Part shown: positions 1-8,384 of the stretch, piece after piece
How positions within the stretch are numbered: position 1 is the first letter of the stretch
Layout: each line of letters starts with the position of its first letter
Assembly (NCBI RefSeq): GCF_031880315.1
Contig: NZ_CP134771.1
Span: 2,910,001-2,974,000 of the forward strand
Source: Pseudomonas baltica
GTDB taxonomy: Bacteria; Pseudomonadota; Gammaproteobacteria; Pseudomonadales; Pseudomonadaceae
Length of the DNA: 64,000 bases
Direction of reading: 5' to 3'
Notes under the pieces: model-generated
Told to the model about the DNA's origin: nothing
Databases searched by the model: none
The model's input: the letters and a program-made list of their open reading frames with translations, nothing else
Program-made: the position numbers and the translations under genes

Positions 1-1005
1 ATAGCCCGTCACCTTATCGCGATGCTGTCCTGTCACCAGCGGCCCCATGTCCAGGCCACAGGAAGTACCGGCACCGATCTTCAGCGCCTTGATTTGCGGT
101 ACCAGCTTGGCTACGAGGGCATCCGCCACCTGGTCACCAACGCATACGGCCACCGAAATCGCCATGCAGCGCTCGCCGCACGAACCGTAGGCCGCGCCCA
201 TCAGGGCGTTGACCGCGTTGTCCAAGTCCGCATCGGGCATCAGCACAGCGTGGTTCTTCGCTCCGCCTAACGCCTGCACGCGCTTGCCGCGTGCCGTGGC
301 TTCCTTATAGATGTACTCGGCGATCGGCGTCGAACCTACAAAGCTCAGCGCCTTGACCTCCGGCGCTTCGATCAGCGCGTCCACCGCCACCTTGTCGCCA
401 TGCACAACGTTAAGCACACCTGCGGGCAGACCGGCTTCGAGCAACAGCTGGGCAATGAGCAGCGTCGAGCTAGGGTCACGCTCGGACGGTTTTAGAATGA
501 AACAGTTGCCGCAGGCAATCGCCAGTGGGTACATCCACAACGGCACCATCGCAGGGAAGTTGAACGGGGTGATACCCGCCACGACGCCCAGAGGCTGGAA
601 GTCGGACCAGGCGTCGATGTTCGGGCCCACGTTACGGCTGTACTCGCCCTTGAGGATCTCTGGTGCCGCGCACGCGTACTCGACGTTCTCGATACCGCGC
701 TTGAGCTCACCGGCAGCGTCTTCCAAAGTCTTGCCGTGCTCTTCACTGATCAACTGCGCGATTTTGGCTTCGTTGTCCTGCAGCAGCTGCTTGAAGCGAA
801 ACATCACCTGGGCACGTTTGCCCGGCGGTGTATTACGCCAGGCAGGGAACGCGGCCCTGGCTGCATCAATCGCTCGCTGCACGGTTTCAAGCGACGCCAA
901 TGGCACCTTGTGAATGGCGGCACCGGTCGACGGATTGAAAACATCGGCAAAACGCTCGCCGCCAGAAACCAGATCGCCATTGATCAGGTGTTGGATAGTG
1001 CTCAT
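1..1005 (-). CDS. mmsA: CoA-acylating methylmalonate-semialdehyde / malonate-semialdehyde dehydrogenase (partial)
   Basis: Aldehyde dehydrogenase superfamily enzyme that oxidises methylmalonate or malonate semialdehyde to propionyl-CoA or acetyl-CoA with NAD+ and CoA, in the cytoplasm. The window holds the first 335 codons; the C-terminal third lies left of position 1. Visible features are the N-terminal HLINGD start, the NAD-binding GITPFNFP segment and the active-site GERCMAIS motif with the catalytic cysteine near residue 280. It starts 17 nt after the stop of the upstream beta-alanine aminotransferase, so the two form an operon. In that context its likely substrate is the malonate semialdehyde made from beta-alanine (the BauC role in P. 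aeruginosa). The family call is firm; the choice between MmsA and BauC naming is inference. Confidence 0.93.
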   Translation of the reverse strand, partial: MSTIQHLINGDLVSGGERFADVFNPSTGAAIHKVPLASLETVQRAIDAARAAFPAWRNTPPGKRAQVMFRFKQLLQDNEAKIAQLISEEHGKTLEDAAGELKRGIENVEYACAAPEILKGEYSRNVGPNIDAWSDFQPLGVVAGITPFNFPAMVPLWMYPLAIACGNCFILKPSERDPSSTLLIAQLLLEAGLPAGVLNVVHGDKVAVDALIEAPEVKALSFVGSTPIAEYIYKEATARGKRVQALGGAKNHAVLMPDADLDNAVNALMGAAYGSCGERCMAISVAVCVGDQVADALVAKLVPQIKALKIGAGTSCGLDMGPLVTGQHRDKVTGY

Positions 1006-1022
1006 GTAAAACTCCCTGGTAA

Positions 1023-2369
1023 TCAGTCGATCTGGTTGAGTGCGACGCCCACGGCATCGAACAGGCGATCAAGGTCCTGCGGCTTGGCGTTGAACGTCGG
1101 GCCGAACTGCAGGGTGTCGCCGCCGTAACGCACATAGAACCCGGCTTGCCAGAGCTTCAACGATGCCTCATAGGGGCGCACAATGGCATCGCCGTCGCGC
1201 GGTGCCAGCTGAATAGCACCCGCCAGACCGTAGTTGCGGATGTCTAGAATATTGTTCGCGCCCTTGATGCCGTGCAGCACCTTCTCGAAATGGGGCGCCA
1301 ACTCGGCCGAGCTCTGCACCAGGCTTTCCTTGTGCAACAAATCGAGCGCTGCCAGGCCAGCGGCGCAAGCCACCGGGTGAGCCGAATAGGTGTAGCCGTG
1401 AGCGAACTCGACAGCGTAGTCAGGCGTGGCCTGGTTCATGAAAGTCTGATAGATCTCGCTGCTGGCCACTACCGCGCCCATCGGAATGGCGCCGTTGGTG
1501 ACTTGTTTGGCAATGCACATCAGGTCCGGAGTCACGCCAAAGCTCTCGGCGCCGAACATTGCCCCGGTACGACCGAACCCGGTGATCACCTCGTCGAAGA
1601 TCAACAGGATGTTGTGCTGATCGCAGATCTCGCGCAGACGTTTCAGATAACCCTTCGGCGGTGGCAACACACCAGCGGACCCGGCCATCGGCTCAACGAT
1701 CACGGCAGCGATGTTGGACGCATCATGCAGCTCGATCAGCTTGAGCATTTCATTGGCGAGCGCGACGCCGCCCAGTTCCGGCTCACCCTTGGAGAAAGCA
1801 TTCTCCGGCAGCACGGTGTGCGGCAAGTGATCGACATCCAGCAGCGGCCCGAACATCTTGCGGTTGCCGTTGACGCCACCCAGGCTCGTCCCCGCGATGT
1901 TCACCCCGTGGTAACCGCGGGCGCGACCGATCAGCTTGGTCTTGGTGGCCTGGCCCTTGAGACGCCAGTAGGCACGGACCATCTTGACGGCGGTGTCGGC
2001 ACACTCCGAACCTGAGTTGGTATAGAAGACGTGATTGAGTGTGCCCGGTGTCAGCTCGGTAATCTTCTCGGCAAGCTGGAACGACAATGGGTGGCCGTAC
2101 TGGAACGCTGGCGAGTAATCGAGCACGCCCAGTTGCTTGGCGACTGCCTCCTGAATCTCCTTGCGGGTATGGCCCGCACCGCAGGTCCACAGGCCCGACA
2201 GGCTGTCATAGATGTTGCGACCCTTGTCGTCGGTCAGCCAACTGCCTTCGGCAGCAACGATGATGCGCGGATCGCGCTGGAAACTGCGATTGGCCGTATA
2301 AGGCATCCAGTGCGCATCCAGCTTGAGCTGGTGGGTAATGCCGACAGGGGCATTCTCGGGCAAGTTCAT
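1023..2369 (-). CDS. bauA: beta-alanine--pyruvate aminotransferase (class III, PLP)
   Basis: Class III omega-amino acid:pyruvate transaminase that converts beta-alanine and pyruvate to malonate semialdehyde and L-alanine. The 448-residue length equals the known Pseudomonas omega-APT. The PLP lysine is K288 in IAKQVTNG, the cofactor aspartate is in LLIFDEVITGFGR, and the PLP phosphate-binding NSGSEC motif is near residue 118. I chose the ATG at 2369 because a strong GAGGAGGTG ribosome site lies just before it; an in-frame upstream ATG at 2405 has none. It is followed after 17 nt by the semialdehyde dehydrogenase and is divergent from a LysR gene, the arrangement of the bau locus. Confidence 0.94.
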   Translation of the reverse strand: MNLPENAPVGITHQLKLDAHWMPYTANRSFQRDPRIIVAAEGSWLTDDKGRNIYDSLSGLWTCGAGHTRKEIQEAVAKQLGVLDYSPAFQYGHPLSFQLAEKITELTPGTLNHVFYTNSGSECADTAVKMVRAYWRLKGQATKTKLIGRARGYHGVNIAGTSLGGVNGNRKMFGPLLDVDHLPHTVLPENAFSKGEPELGGVALANEMLKLIELHDASNIAAVIVEPMAGSAGVLPPPKGYLKRLREICDQHNILLIFDEVITGFGRTGAMFGAESFGVTPDLMCIAKQVTNGAIPMGAVVASSEIYQTFMNQATPDYAVEFAHGYTYSAHPVACAAGLAALDLLHKESLVQSSAELAPHFEKVLHGIKGANNILDIRNYGLAGAIQLAPRDGDAIVRPYEASLKLWQAGFYVRYGGDTLQFGPTFNAKPQDLDRLFDAVGVALNQID

Positions 2370-2398
2370 GATCAACACCTCCTCAATGAAAGTCGTAG

Positions 2399-2443
2399 GT
2401 GACAAGCGTAGATGCCGCTTCAGTCTTGCCCCTACGTTGTCAC
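2399..2443. promoter_or_regulatory. inverted repeat in the bauA/bauR divergent promoter, candidate LysR operator
   Basis: GTGACAAGCGTAG at 2399-2411 and CTACGTTGTCAC at 2432-2443 are inverted copies differing by a single inserted base. They lie between the two divergent start codons, where a LysR-type activator normally binds. Assigning it to the adjacent LysR protein is inference from position. Confidence 0.5.
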
Positions 2444-2501
2444 GGGGATAAAGTCTGGAAAATCCTGCTTTTCAGATCTTCAGTCAGGCGTTTACTAAAC
2501 T

Positions 2502-3425
2502 ATGGCCACCAGCCGCCGCCCCGCTCCCCTCGCGCAAGTCAGCGATTTCGATATCCGCTTGTTGAAGATTTACCGCAGCGTGGTCGAGTGCGGCGGGTTC
2601 TCCGCCGCCGAGAACGTGCTAGGGATTGGCCGCTCGGCCATCAGCCAGCAAATGAGCGACCTTGAACAACGCTTGGGGCTGCGCCTTTGCCAGCGTGGGC
2701 GTGCGGGCTTCTCGCTGACCGAAGAAGGCCGCGAGGTCTACCAGTCCGCGTTGCAATTGCTTGGCGCTCTGGAGAGCTTTCGCACCGAGGTCAACGGCTT
2801 GCACCAGCACCTGAGGGGCGAACTCAACATTGGCCTGACCGACAACCTGGTCACCCTGCCGCACATGCGCATCACCCACGCCTTGGCACAATTGAAAGAC
2901 CGCGGGCCGGACGTCCGTATCCAGATCCGCATGATCGCCCCCAGCGAAGTGGAGCAAGGCGTGCTCGATGGCAGCCTGCACGTCGGCGTGGTGCCCCAGG
3001 CCAGCCCGTTGTCAGGGCTTGAATACCAACCGTTGTACAGCGAGCGATCGCTGCTGTATTGCGCGGTGGGCCATCCACTGTTCTATGCGGCTGACGACGC
3101 CCTGGACGACGTGCGTCTCAACCAGCAGGACGCGATCGCCCCGACCTTTCGCCTACCCGCCGAGATCCAGGCCCACTATCAGGCACTGCATTGCACCGCC
3201 AGCGCATCGGATCGCGAAGGCATGGCGTTCCTGATCCTCACCGGTCGCTATATCGGCTACCTGCCGGATCACTACGCGAGCTTCTGGGTGCAACAAGGCC
3301 GCTTGCGTGCATTGAAGGCCAGCGAGCGTTTCTATGATTTGAGTCTGTCGTGGGTCACGCGCAAAGGACGCCGCCCCCATTTGGTGCTTGAAAGCTTTCT
3401 GGAGAGTCTCACGACCACTCGATAG
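2502..3425 (+). CDS. bauR: LysR-family transcriptional regulator, probable beta-alanine regulator
   Basis: 307-residue LysR protein. The winged HTH covers about residues 15-75, with GGFSAAENVLGIGRSAIS as the recognition helix region, and is followed by a periplasmic-binding-protein-like effector domain that begins near GELNIGLTDN. It is transcribed divergently from bauA across a 132-nt region containing a long inverted repeat. By position it should activate bauA-mmsA in response to beta-alanine, as BauR does in P. aeruginosa. The LysR call is certain; the target is inferred from the arrangement. Confidence 0.85.
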   Translation: MATSRRPAPLAQVSDFDIRLLKIYRSVVECGGFSAAENVLGIGRSAISQQMSDLEQRLGLRLCQRGRAGFSLTEEGREVYQSALQLLGALESFRTEVNGLHQHLRGELNIGLTDNLVTLPHMRITHALAQLKDRGPDVRIQIRMIAPSEVEQGVLDGSLHVGVVPQASPLSGLEYQPLYSERSLLYCAVGHPLFYAADDALDDVRLNQQDAIAPTFRLPAEIQAHYQALHCTASASDREGMAFLILTGRYIGYLPDHYASFWVQQGRLRALKASERFYDLSLSWVTRKGRRPHLVLESFLESLTTTR

Positions 3426-3507
3426 TGCCTTCCAACACCGTCATATAAATATTTATCTCATTGAAAAATATCGATTAATAAACCTTAAGAAAAACTATTC
3501 CTGAACA

Positions 3508-3525
3508 CTTGGACAGCTTTTTGCA
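3508..3525 (+). promoter_or_regulatory. sigma-54-type (-24/-12) promoter for the NCS2 permease
   Basis: CTTGGACAGCTTTTTGCA has the invariant GG and GC dinucleotides separated by exactly 10 nt and a TTGCA -12 element, as in the sigma-54 consensus TGGCACG-N4-TTGCA. It lies 46 nt before the permease start. The same sequence with one change occurs upstream of the BMP binding protein at 13397-13414. Confidence 0.6.
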
Positions 3526-3570
3526 AAGGCATGGACACACTACGCCACACACTCGTGCCGAGAATCCACC

Positions 3571-4974
3571 ATGCCACCAGAAGCACCCATCACCCAAGAC
3601 CTGATCTACGGCCTCAACGATCGCCCTAAGCCCGTGCCTGCGCTTCTGGCCGCCCTGCAACATGTGCTGGCCAGCTTTGTGGGCATCATCACCCCGCCGT
3701 TGATCATCGGCTCAACGCTGGGCCTGGGCGCGCACATGCCCTACCTGATCAGCATGGCACTGATGGTGTCCGGGGTCGGCACCTTTATCCAGGCGCGCCG
3801 GCCATTCGGCATCGGCGCCGGGATGATCTGCCTCCAAGGCACCAGCTTCGCCTTTCTGGGTGCCGTGCTGTCGGCCGGCTTCATGGTCAAGCAACGCGGT
3901 GGCAGCCCGGAAGACATCATGGCGATGATCTTCGGCGTGTGCTTTTTCGGCGCCGTGGTACAGATCGTCCTCAGCCGCTTCATCGGCCAGTTGCGTCGAG
4001 TGATCACCCCGCTGGTCACCGGTATCGTCATCACCCTGATCGGCATCAGCCTGATCAAGGTCGGCATCACCGATCTGGGCGGCGGCTTCAATGCGCCGGA
4101 CTTCGGCGCCCCGGGCAACCTGGCCCTCGGCGGTCTGGTGCTGGTGGTGATCATTGTGCTCAACCGCTCCAACACGCCCTGGATACGCCTGTCGTCGATC
4201 ATCATCGGCCTGTTGGTGGGCAGTATCGCCGCGTGGTTCTCCGGCAAACTGGTGCCCCACGCCCTGCCTGACTTGCCGCTGATCAGCGTGCCGGTGCCGT
4301 TCAAGTTCGGCTTTGCCTTCGATTGGACGGCGTTCTTCCCGATCGCCTTGATCTACCTGATCAGCAGTATCGAAACCGTCGGCGACCTGACCGCCAACTG
4401 CATGCTTTCGCGCCAGCCCATCACCGGCCCGAGCTACATTCAGCGCCTCAAGGGCGGGGTCCTGGGTGATGGCGCCAGCTGCATGATTGCCGCCACCTTC
4501 AGCGCATTCCCCAACACCACCTTCGCCCAGAACAACGGCGTGATCCAGCTGACCGGTGTGGCAAGCCGTTATGTGGGGCTGTACATCGGTGCGGTGCTGT
4601 TCCTGCTCGGCCTGGTGCCCAGTATCGGTGCAGTGCTGCAACAGATCCCCAAGCCGGTGCTCGGCGGCGCCACCTTGGTGATGTTCGGCAGCGTCGCTGC
4701 GGCGGGCGTCCGCATCCTCGCGCAGTCGGCGCTGGACCGGCGCAACATGCTGATCATCGCCACCTCGTTCGGCGTCGGCCTGGGCATCGCGGCCGTACCG
4801 GACCTGCTGCACCAGATGCCAAAACTGGTGCAGAACCTGTTCGACTCGGCCATTACCAGCGGCGGCATCACCGCCCTTGTGCTGTGCCTGGTGCTGCCCG
4901 AGCCAGAAGCACAGACCAGTGATGCGGCCGTTGCCTTGGAACTCGAAAAACACGCAATTGAAACAAAGGTTTGA
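3571..4974 (+). CDS. NCS2-family nucleobase:cation symporter (xanthine/uric acid/uracil permease)
   Basis: 467-residue inner-membrane protein with about 12-14 hydrophobic segments and the NCS2 hallmark QNNGVIQLTGVASR in the second half. The motif CLQGTSFAFLGA occurs in the first half. It imports a purine or pyrimidine base with a cation. The context (8-oxoguanine deaminase, adenine/adenosine deaminase and BMP-type transporter nearby, RutR-like regulator immediately downstream) points to xanthine, uric acid or uracil. The substrate cannot be told from the sequence. The upstream sigma-54-type promoter suggests nitrogen-limited expression. Confidence 0.88.
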   Translation: MPPEAPITQDLIYGLNDRPKPVPALLAALQHVLASFVGIITPPLIIGSTLGLGAHMPYLISMALMVSGVGTFIQARRPFGIGAGMICLQGTSFAFLGAVLSAGFMVKQRGGSPEDIMAMIFGVCFFGAVVQIVLSRFIGQLRRVITPLVTGIVITLIGISLIKVGITDLGGGFNAPDFGAPGNLALGGLVLVVIIVLNRSNTPWIRLSSIIIGLLVGSIAAWFSGKLVPHALPDLPLISVPVPFKFGFAFDWTAFFPIALIYLISSIETVGDLTANCMLSRQPITGPSYIQRLKGGVLGDGASCMIAATFSAFPNTTFAQNNGVIQLTGVASRYVGLYIGAVLFLLGLVPSIGAVLQQIPKPVLGGATLVMFGSVAAAGVRILAQSALDRRNMLIIATSFGVGLGIAAVPDLLHQMPKLVQNLFDSAITSGGITALVLCLVLPEPEAQTSDAAVALELEKHAIETKV

Positions 4975-4980
4975 GAGTTT

Positions 4981-5004
4981 TATCAAACGGCGCTTGTCTT
5001 GATA
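4981..5004. promoter_or_regulatory. inverted repeat before the RutR-like gene, candidate autoregulatory operator
   Basis: TATCAA (4981-4986) and TTGATA (4999-5004) form an inverted repeat with a 12-nt spacer. It sits in the 88-nt gap between the permease stop and the TetR start, a usual place for a TetR operator. No other support. Confidence 0.3.
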
Positions 5005-5062
5005 TGTGTGGGTGCGCTATCAACGCATCAGCCGCACCCACACGACTTGTTCGGAACCGTCC

Positions 5063-5728
5063 ATGACCCTTGAAGTTCCTGCGCACAGCGCCCACAGCAA
5101 CGGTAAACCCGCCAGCCGTATCCGGCAGAAAAACGAAGAAGCGATCCTCATCGCCGCCGAAGACGAGTTCGCTCGCCATGGTTTCAAAGGCACCAGCATG
5201 AACACCATCGCGCTGAACGCCGGCTTGCCCAAGGCCAACTTGCATTACTACTTCAACAACAAGCTCGGCCTGTATATTGCCGTGTTGAGCAACATCATCG
5301 AACTCTGGGACAGCACCTTCAACAACCTGACCGTCGACGACGATCCGGCCCTGGCGCTGACCCGCTATATCCGCGCCAAGATGGAGTTCTCCCGCCGCCA
5401 CCCGCAAGCGTCGCGCATCTTCGCCATGGAGATCATCAGCGGCGGCGAGTGCCTGAGCGAGTATTTCAGCCACGACTACCGCGCCTGGTTCCAGGGCCGG
5501 GCCGATGTGTTCAGGCAGTGGATCGCAGCCGGCAAGATGGACCCGGTCGACCCGGTTCACTTGATCTTTTTGCTGTGGGGCAGCACTCAGCACTATGCCG
5601 ACTTTGCCACGCAGATCTGTCGCGTCAGCGGCAAGACGCGCCTGACCAAGCAAGACTTCACTGAAGCGAGCGATAATCTGATCCGCATCGTTCTCAAGGG
5701 CTGTGGCCTCACGCCCCCGATCGACTGA
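5063..5728 (+). CDS. TetR-family regulator, RutR-like
   Basis: 221-residue TetR/AcrR protein. The N-terminal HTH (about residues 25-70) includes GFKGTSMNTIALNAGLPKANLHYYF. The ligand domain resembles E. coli RutR: PQASRIFAMEIISGG, DPVHLIFLLWGSTQHYADFA and a final LIRIVLKG segment. RutR senses uracil/thymine and controls pyrimidine and purine catabolism. Here the gene follows the nucleobase permease by 88 nt on the same strand, so it probably controls that permease. I chose ATG 5063 because the 19 codons upstream of it do not fit the family. The RutR-like assignment is from remembered sequence similarity. Confidence 0.82.
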   Translation: MTLEVPAHSAHSNGKPASRIRQKNEEAILIAAEDEFARHGFKGTSMNTIALNAGLPKANLHYYFNNKLGLYIAVLSNIIELWDSTFNNLTVDDDPALALTRYIRAKMEFSRRHPQASRIFAMEIISGGECLSEYFSHDYRAWFQGRADVFRQWIAAGKMDPVDPVHLIFLLWGSTQHYADFATQICRVSGKTRLTKQDFTEASDNLIRIVLKGCGLTPPID

Positions 5729-5747
5729 CCTGCTGCGGACTCCTGCA

Positions 5748-6332
5748 ATGCCCTCAACCCTGCTAGATGCTTGCGAATATCGTGAAGATATTCGCAAGAG
5801 CCGCTTTATCGCCCTCGCCGCCCCCATCGACAGCGCCGTTGAGGCACAGGCCTTTATCGACCAATTCAGCGACCTCGCAGCCTCGCACAACTGCTGGGCC
5901 TGGAAACTGGGTGATCAATACCGCTCCAGCGACGATGGCGAACCCGGCGGCACCGCCGGGCGTCCGATACTTGCTGCTATCGAGGCGCAGGATTGCGATC
6001 GCGTCGTGGTACTGGTAATTCGCTGGTATGGCGGCATCCAATTGGGCACCGGCGGCCTGGCGCGGGCCTATGGGGGTTGTGCCAACAAGTGCCTGCAACA
6101 AGCCGCGAAAAAACTGCTGGTCAGCAGGGCACCCTACGCGTGCGAGTGTACTTTCAGTGAGCTGGCTCTGGTGAAGTTGCGCGTCGCCGAAGCGGATGGC
6201 GTGATCGAAAACGAAAACTACACGGCCAATGGCGTCGAGTTGCAGTTGGCGCTGGTGCCGTCCTCCGTCGAGACCCTGACTCGGCAACTCGCCGATATCA
6301 GCCGTGGACGCATGGTGCTGAGCCCACACTGA
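5748..6332 (+). CDS. IMPACT-family protein (YigZ/UPF0029)
   Basis: 194-residue protein with the UPF0029 N-terminal domain. It shows the family signatures YREDIRKSRFIA near the start, DDGEPGGTAGRPIL and IRWYGGIQLGTGGLARAY. Bacterial YigZ/YvyE proteins are small, possibly RNA-binding proteins of uncertain role; the eukaryotic relative IMPACT modulates Gcn2 signalling. It starts 19 nt after the RutR-like gene and may be cotranscribed with it. ATG 5748 follows CTGCGGAC; an upstream in-frame start would overlap the regulator. Confidence 0.85.
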   Translation: MPSTLLDACEYREDIRKSRFIALAAPIDSAVEAQAFIDQFSDLAASHNCWAWKLGDQYRSSDDGEPGGTAGRPILAAIEAQDCDRVVVLVIRWYGGIQLGTGGLARAYGGCANKCLQQAAKKLLVSRAPYACECTFSELALVKLRVAEADGVIENENYTANGVELQLALVPSSVETLTRQLADISRGRMVLSPH

Positions 6333-6371
6333 TAGCCGTGCACATTTGCCCACATCTACTGTGCATCTGCT

Positions 6372-6583
6372 TGTGGATAAGCTCTTGGCAAACGCGCCTG
6401 AGCCCTCTGGGCCGTGCCTTTCAACGGATCGATCATTTTTTGATCAACTAGCGATCTGGACCGATCAATTGCCGTTTCAATCATAGGCTTAGTCGGAATT
6501 CGTCAGTGTTATAGCGATAGTTGCGGACGTTATGCACAGCGTTACAGGTTGCGCACAGAAGCTGTGGATCAACCTGTGGATAA
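6372..6583. other. cluster of DnaA-box-like nonamers in a 501-nt non-coding region
   Basis: Two perfect DnaA boxes in the TGTGGATAA orientation (6372-6380 and 6575-6583) and two one-mismatch boxes (TTATGCACA at 6530-6538 and TGTGGATCA at 6563-6571) lie in the gap 6333-6833. Seven GATC tetranucleotides occur between 6427 and 6648, including the repeated 11-mer TTTTTTGATCA at 6436-6446 and 6639-6649. No gene is seen here. The function is unknown. Confidence 0.45.
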
Positions 6584-6723
6584 TCCGTGCAAAGCTGCAT
6601 CCGGTACAGGCCACAGATTGCCTGCAGAAGGTTGGTTGTTTTTTGATCAGCTCGATTCAGGGCGTCCACACCCCAACGCGCACCCAATCAGTGCTCCCGA
6701 CGAGGTGCATTCAGCCAATGATG

Positions 6724-6758
6724 GGTGGCCCCCATACCGTTATCAGGGGCACGCCACC
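6724..6758 (+). promoter_or_regulatory. structured leader hairpin upstream of the nucleoside ABC operon, candidate purine riboswitch
   Basis: GGTGGC (6724-6729) pairs with GCCACC (6753-6758). Inside, CCCC (6730-6733) pairs with GGGG (6746-6749), leaving loop ATACCGTTATCA and a CAC bulge. This compact two-helix structure is followed 11 nt later by an intrinsic terminator and then by a purine transporter operon. That layout suits a transcription-attenuating riboswitch. I considered the xanthine-sensing NMT1 class because of size and context, but I could not match it to a consensus from memory. Confidence 0.4.
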
Positions 6759-6769
6759 TCGCTATAGGC

Positions 6770-6795
6770 AAACCTGACTACATGGCCAGGTTTTT
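6770..6795 (+). terminator. intrinsic terminator / attenuator before the ABC operon
   Basis: AAACCTG (6770-6776) and CAGGTTT (6787-6793) form a 7-bp stem with a 10-nt loop, and the T run reaches 6795. It lies 38 nt before the ATPase start codon, so it would stop transcription just ahead of the operon it precedes. That suggests conditional termination rather than the end of an upstream transcript. Confidence 0.5.
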
Positions 6796-6833
6796 GCTTT
6801 ATTCGAGCGGTCCTCATTCGAGTCGAGCAGGTC

Positions 6834-8372
6834 ATGTCCAACCCAGCCACTGTCCCACGATTGCAGCTGTCCGCCATCAGCAAGCGCTACCCGGGCTGCC
6901 TGGCCAACGATCGTATCGATCTGAGCATCGCCCCCGGGGAGATCCACGCGCTGCTCGGCGAGAACGGTGCCGGCAAAAGCACCCTGATGAAGATCATCTA
7001 CGGCGTTACCCAGCCCGATGACGGACAGATCCTCTGGCAGGGCGAGGCGGTGAAAATGCGCAATCCGGCCCAGGCGCGGGGCTTGGGCGTGGGCATGGTG
7101 TTCCAGCATTTCTCGGTGTTCGAGACCCTCACCGTGGCGCAGAACATCGCCCTGGCGATGGATAATGGGCAAACTCCGGCACAACTGGAAACCAGTATCC
7201 GCGAGGTGTCGCAGCGCTATGGCATGCCGCTGGAACCCCAGCGCCTGGTGCACAGCCTGTCGATCGGCGAACGCCAGCGCGTGGAGATCGTCCGCTGCCT
7301 GATGCAGAACATCCGCTTGCTGATCCTCGATGAGCCCACGTCGGTACTGACGCCACAAGAGGCCGATGACCTGTTCGTGACCTTGCGGCGCCTGGCCAGT
7401 GAAGGCTGCAGCATCCTCTTCATCAGCCACAAGCTGGCCGAAGTACGCGCGCTGTGCCACAGCGCCACCGTACTGCGCGGTGGCCAGGTGTCGGGGCACT
7501 GCATACCAGCGCAATGCTCGGACCTGGAGTTGGCGCGCTTGATGGTCGGCGAGGCCGAGGGCTTGAGTGCCCATTACCCGAAAGTCAGTGGTGGCGCAGA
7601 CTTTCTGCAGATCGACAAACTGTCCTGGCACAACCCCGATCCCTTTGGCTGCTCGCTCAGCGATCTCGACCTGCAGGTGCGCAGCGGTGAAATCGTCGGC
7701 ATCGCCGGAGTCGCCGGCAATGGTCAGGACGAACTGCTGGCGTTGCTCAGCGGCGAGATTACTCTGCCCAGCGCCCAAGCGGCGGCGCTGCGCTTCGCGG
7801 GGGCCAAGGTTGGCCATCTGCGCCCCGATGCACGCCGTCGCCTGGGCCTGGCTTTCGTGCCGGCCGAGCGCCTGGGCCATGGCGCAGTGCCCGACATGAG
7901 CCTGAGCGACAACGCCTTGCTCACAGCTTTCCAGCAAGGTCTTGTGGAAAACGGCCTGATTCGCCGACACAAGGTCGTGGCCCTGGCCAACGAAATCATC
8001 AGCCGCTTTGGGGTCAAAAGCGCAGGCGAACAGGCACCGGCGCGCAGCCTGTCGGGCGGTAATCTGCAGAAATTCATTCTCGGCCGAGAAATCCTTCAGC
8101 AACCGCGCTTGCTGATCGCCGCGCACCCGACCTGGGGTGTCGATGTAGGGGCCGCGGCCACTATTCACCGCGCCTTGATCGCCCTGCGTGATGCCGGGGC
8201 GGCGATTCTGGTGATCTCCGAAGACCTCGACGAACTGTTTCAAATCAGCGACCGCCTGGGCGCCCTCAGCAGTGGCCGCCTCAGCCGCCTGAAGCCGACC
8301 CCGGACACCTCAGCGGTAGAAGTCGGCGGCTGGATGGCTGGCCGTTTCGATCACACCGCTGCCCTTAGCTAA
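6834..8372 (+). CDS. BMP-type nucleoside ABC transporter, ATP-binding protein
   Basis: 512-residue ATPase with two fused ABC domains, the layout of sugar/nucleoside importers (RbsA, NupO/YufO). Domain 1 has Walker A GENGAGKST, signature LSIGERQRVEI and Walker B LLILDEP. Domain 2 is degenerate at Walker A (GVAGNGQDEL) but keeps LSGGNLQKFIL. Two permease genes follow at 12-nt and 10-nt gaps, forming one operon. The substrate is inferred from the neighbouring purine enzymes: nucleosides or purine bases. The leader upstream contains a hairpin and terminator. Confidence 0.93.
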   Translation: MSNPATVPRLQLSAISKRYPGCLANDRIDLSIAPGEIHALLGENGAGKSTLMKIIYGVTQPDDGQILWQGEAVKMRNPAQARGLGVGMVFQHFSVFETLTVAQNIALAMDNGQTPAQLETSIREVSQRYGMPLEPQRLVHSLSIGERQRVEIVRCLMQNIRLLILDEPTSVLTPQEADDLFVTLRRLASEGCSILFISHKLAEVRALCHSATVLRGGQVSGHCIPAQCSDLELARLMVGEAEGLSAHYPKVSGGADFLQIDKLSWHNPDPFGCSLSDLDLQVRSGEIVGIAGVAGNGQDELLALLSGEITLPSAQAAALRFAGAKVGHLRPDARRRLGLAFVPAERLGHGAVPDMSLSDNALLTAFQQGLVENGLIRRHKVVALANEIISRFGVKSAGEQAPARSLSGGNLQKFILGREILQQPRLLIAAHPTWGVDVGAAATIHRALIALRDAGAAILVISEDLDELFQISDRLGALSSGRLSRLKPTPDTSAVEVGGWMAGRFDHTAALS

Positions 8373-8384
8373 TCGGAGCCTGTC

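Noticed and set aside
6635..6650. TTGGTTGTTTTTTGATCA as a third sigma-54 promoter
   Set aside because: GG and the -12 position are wrongly spaced and GC is replaced by GA.
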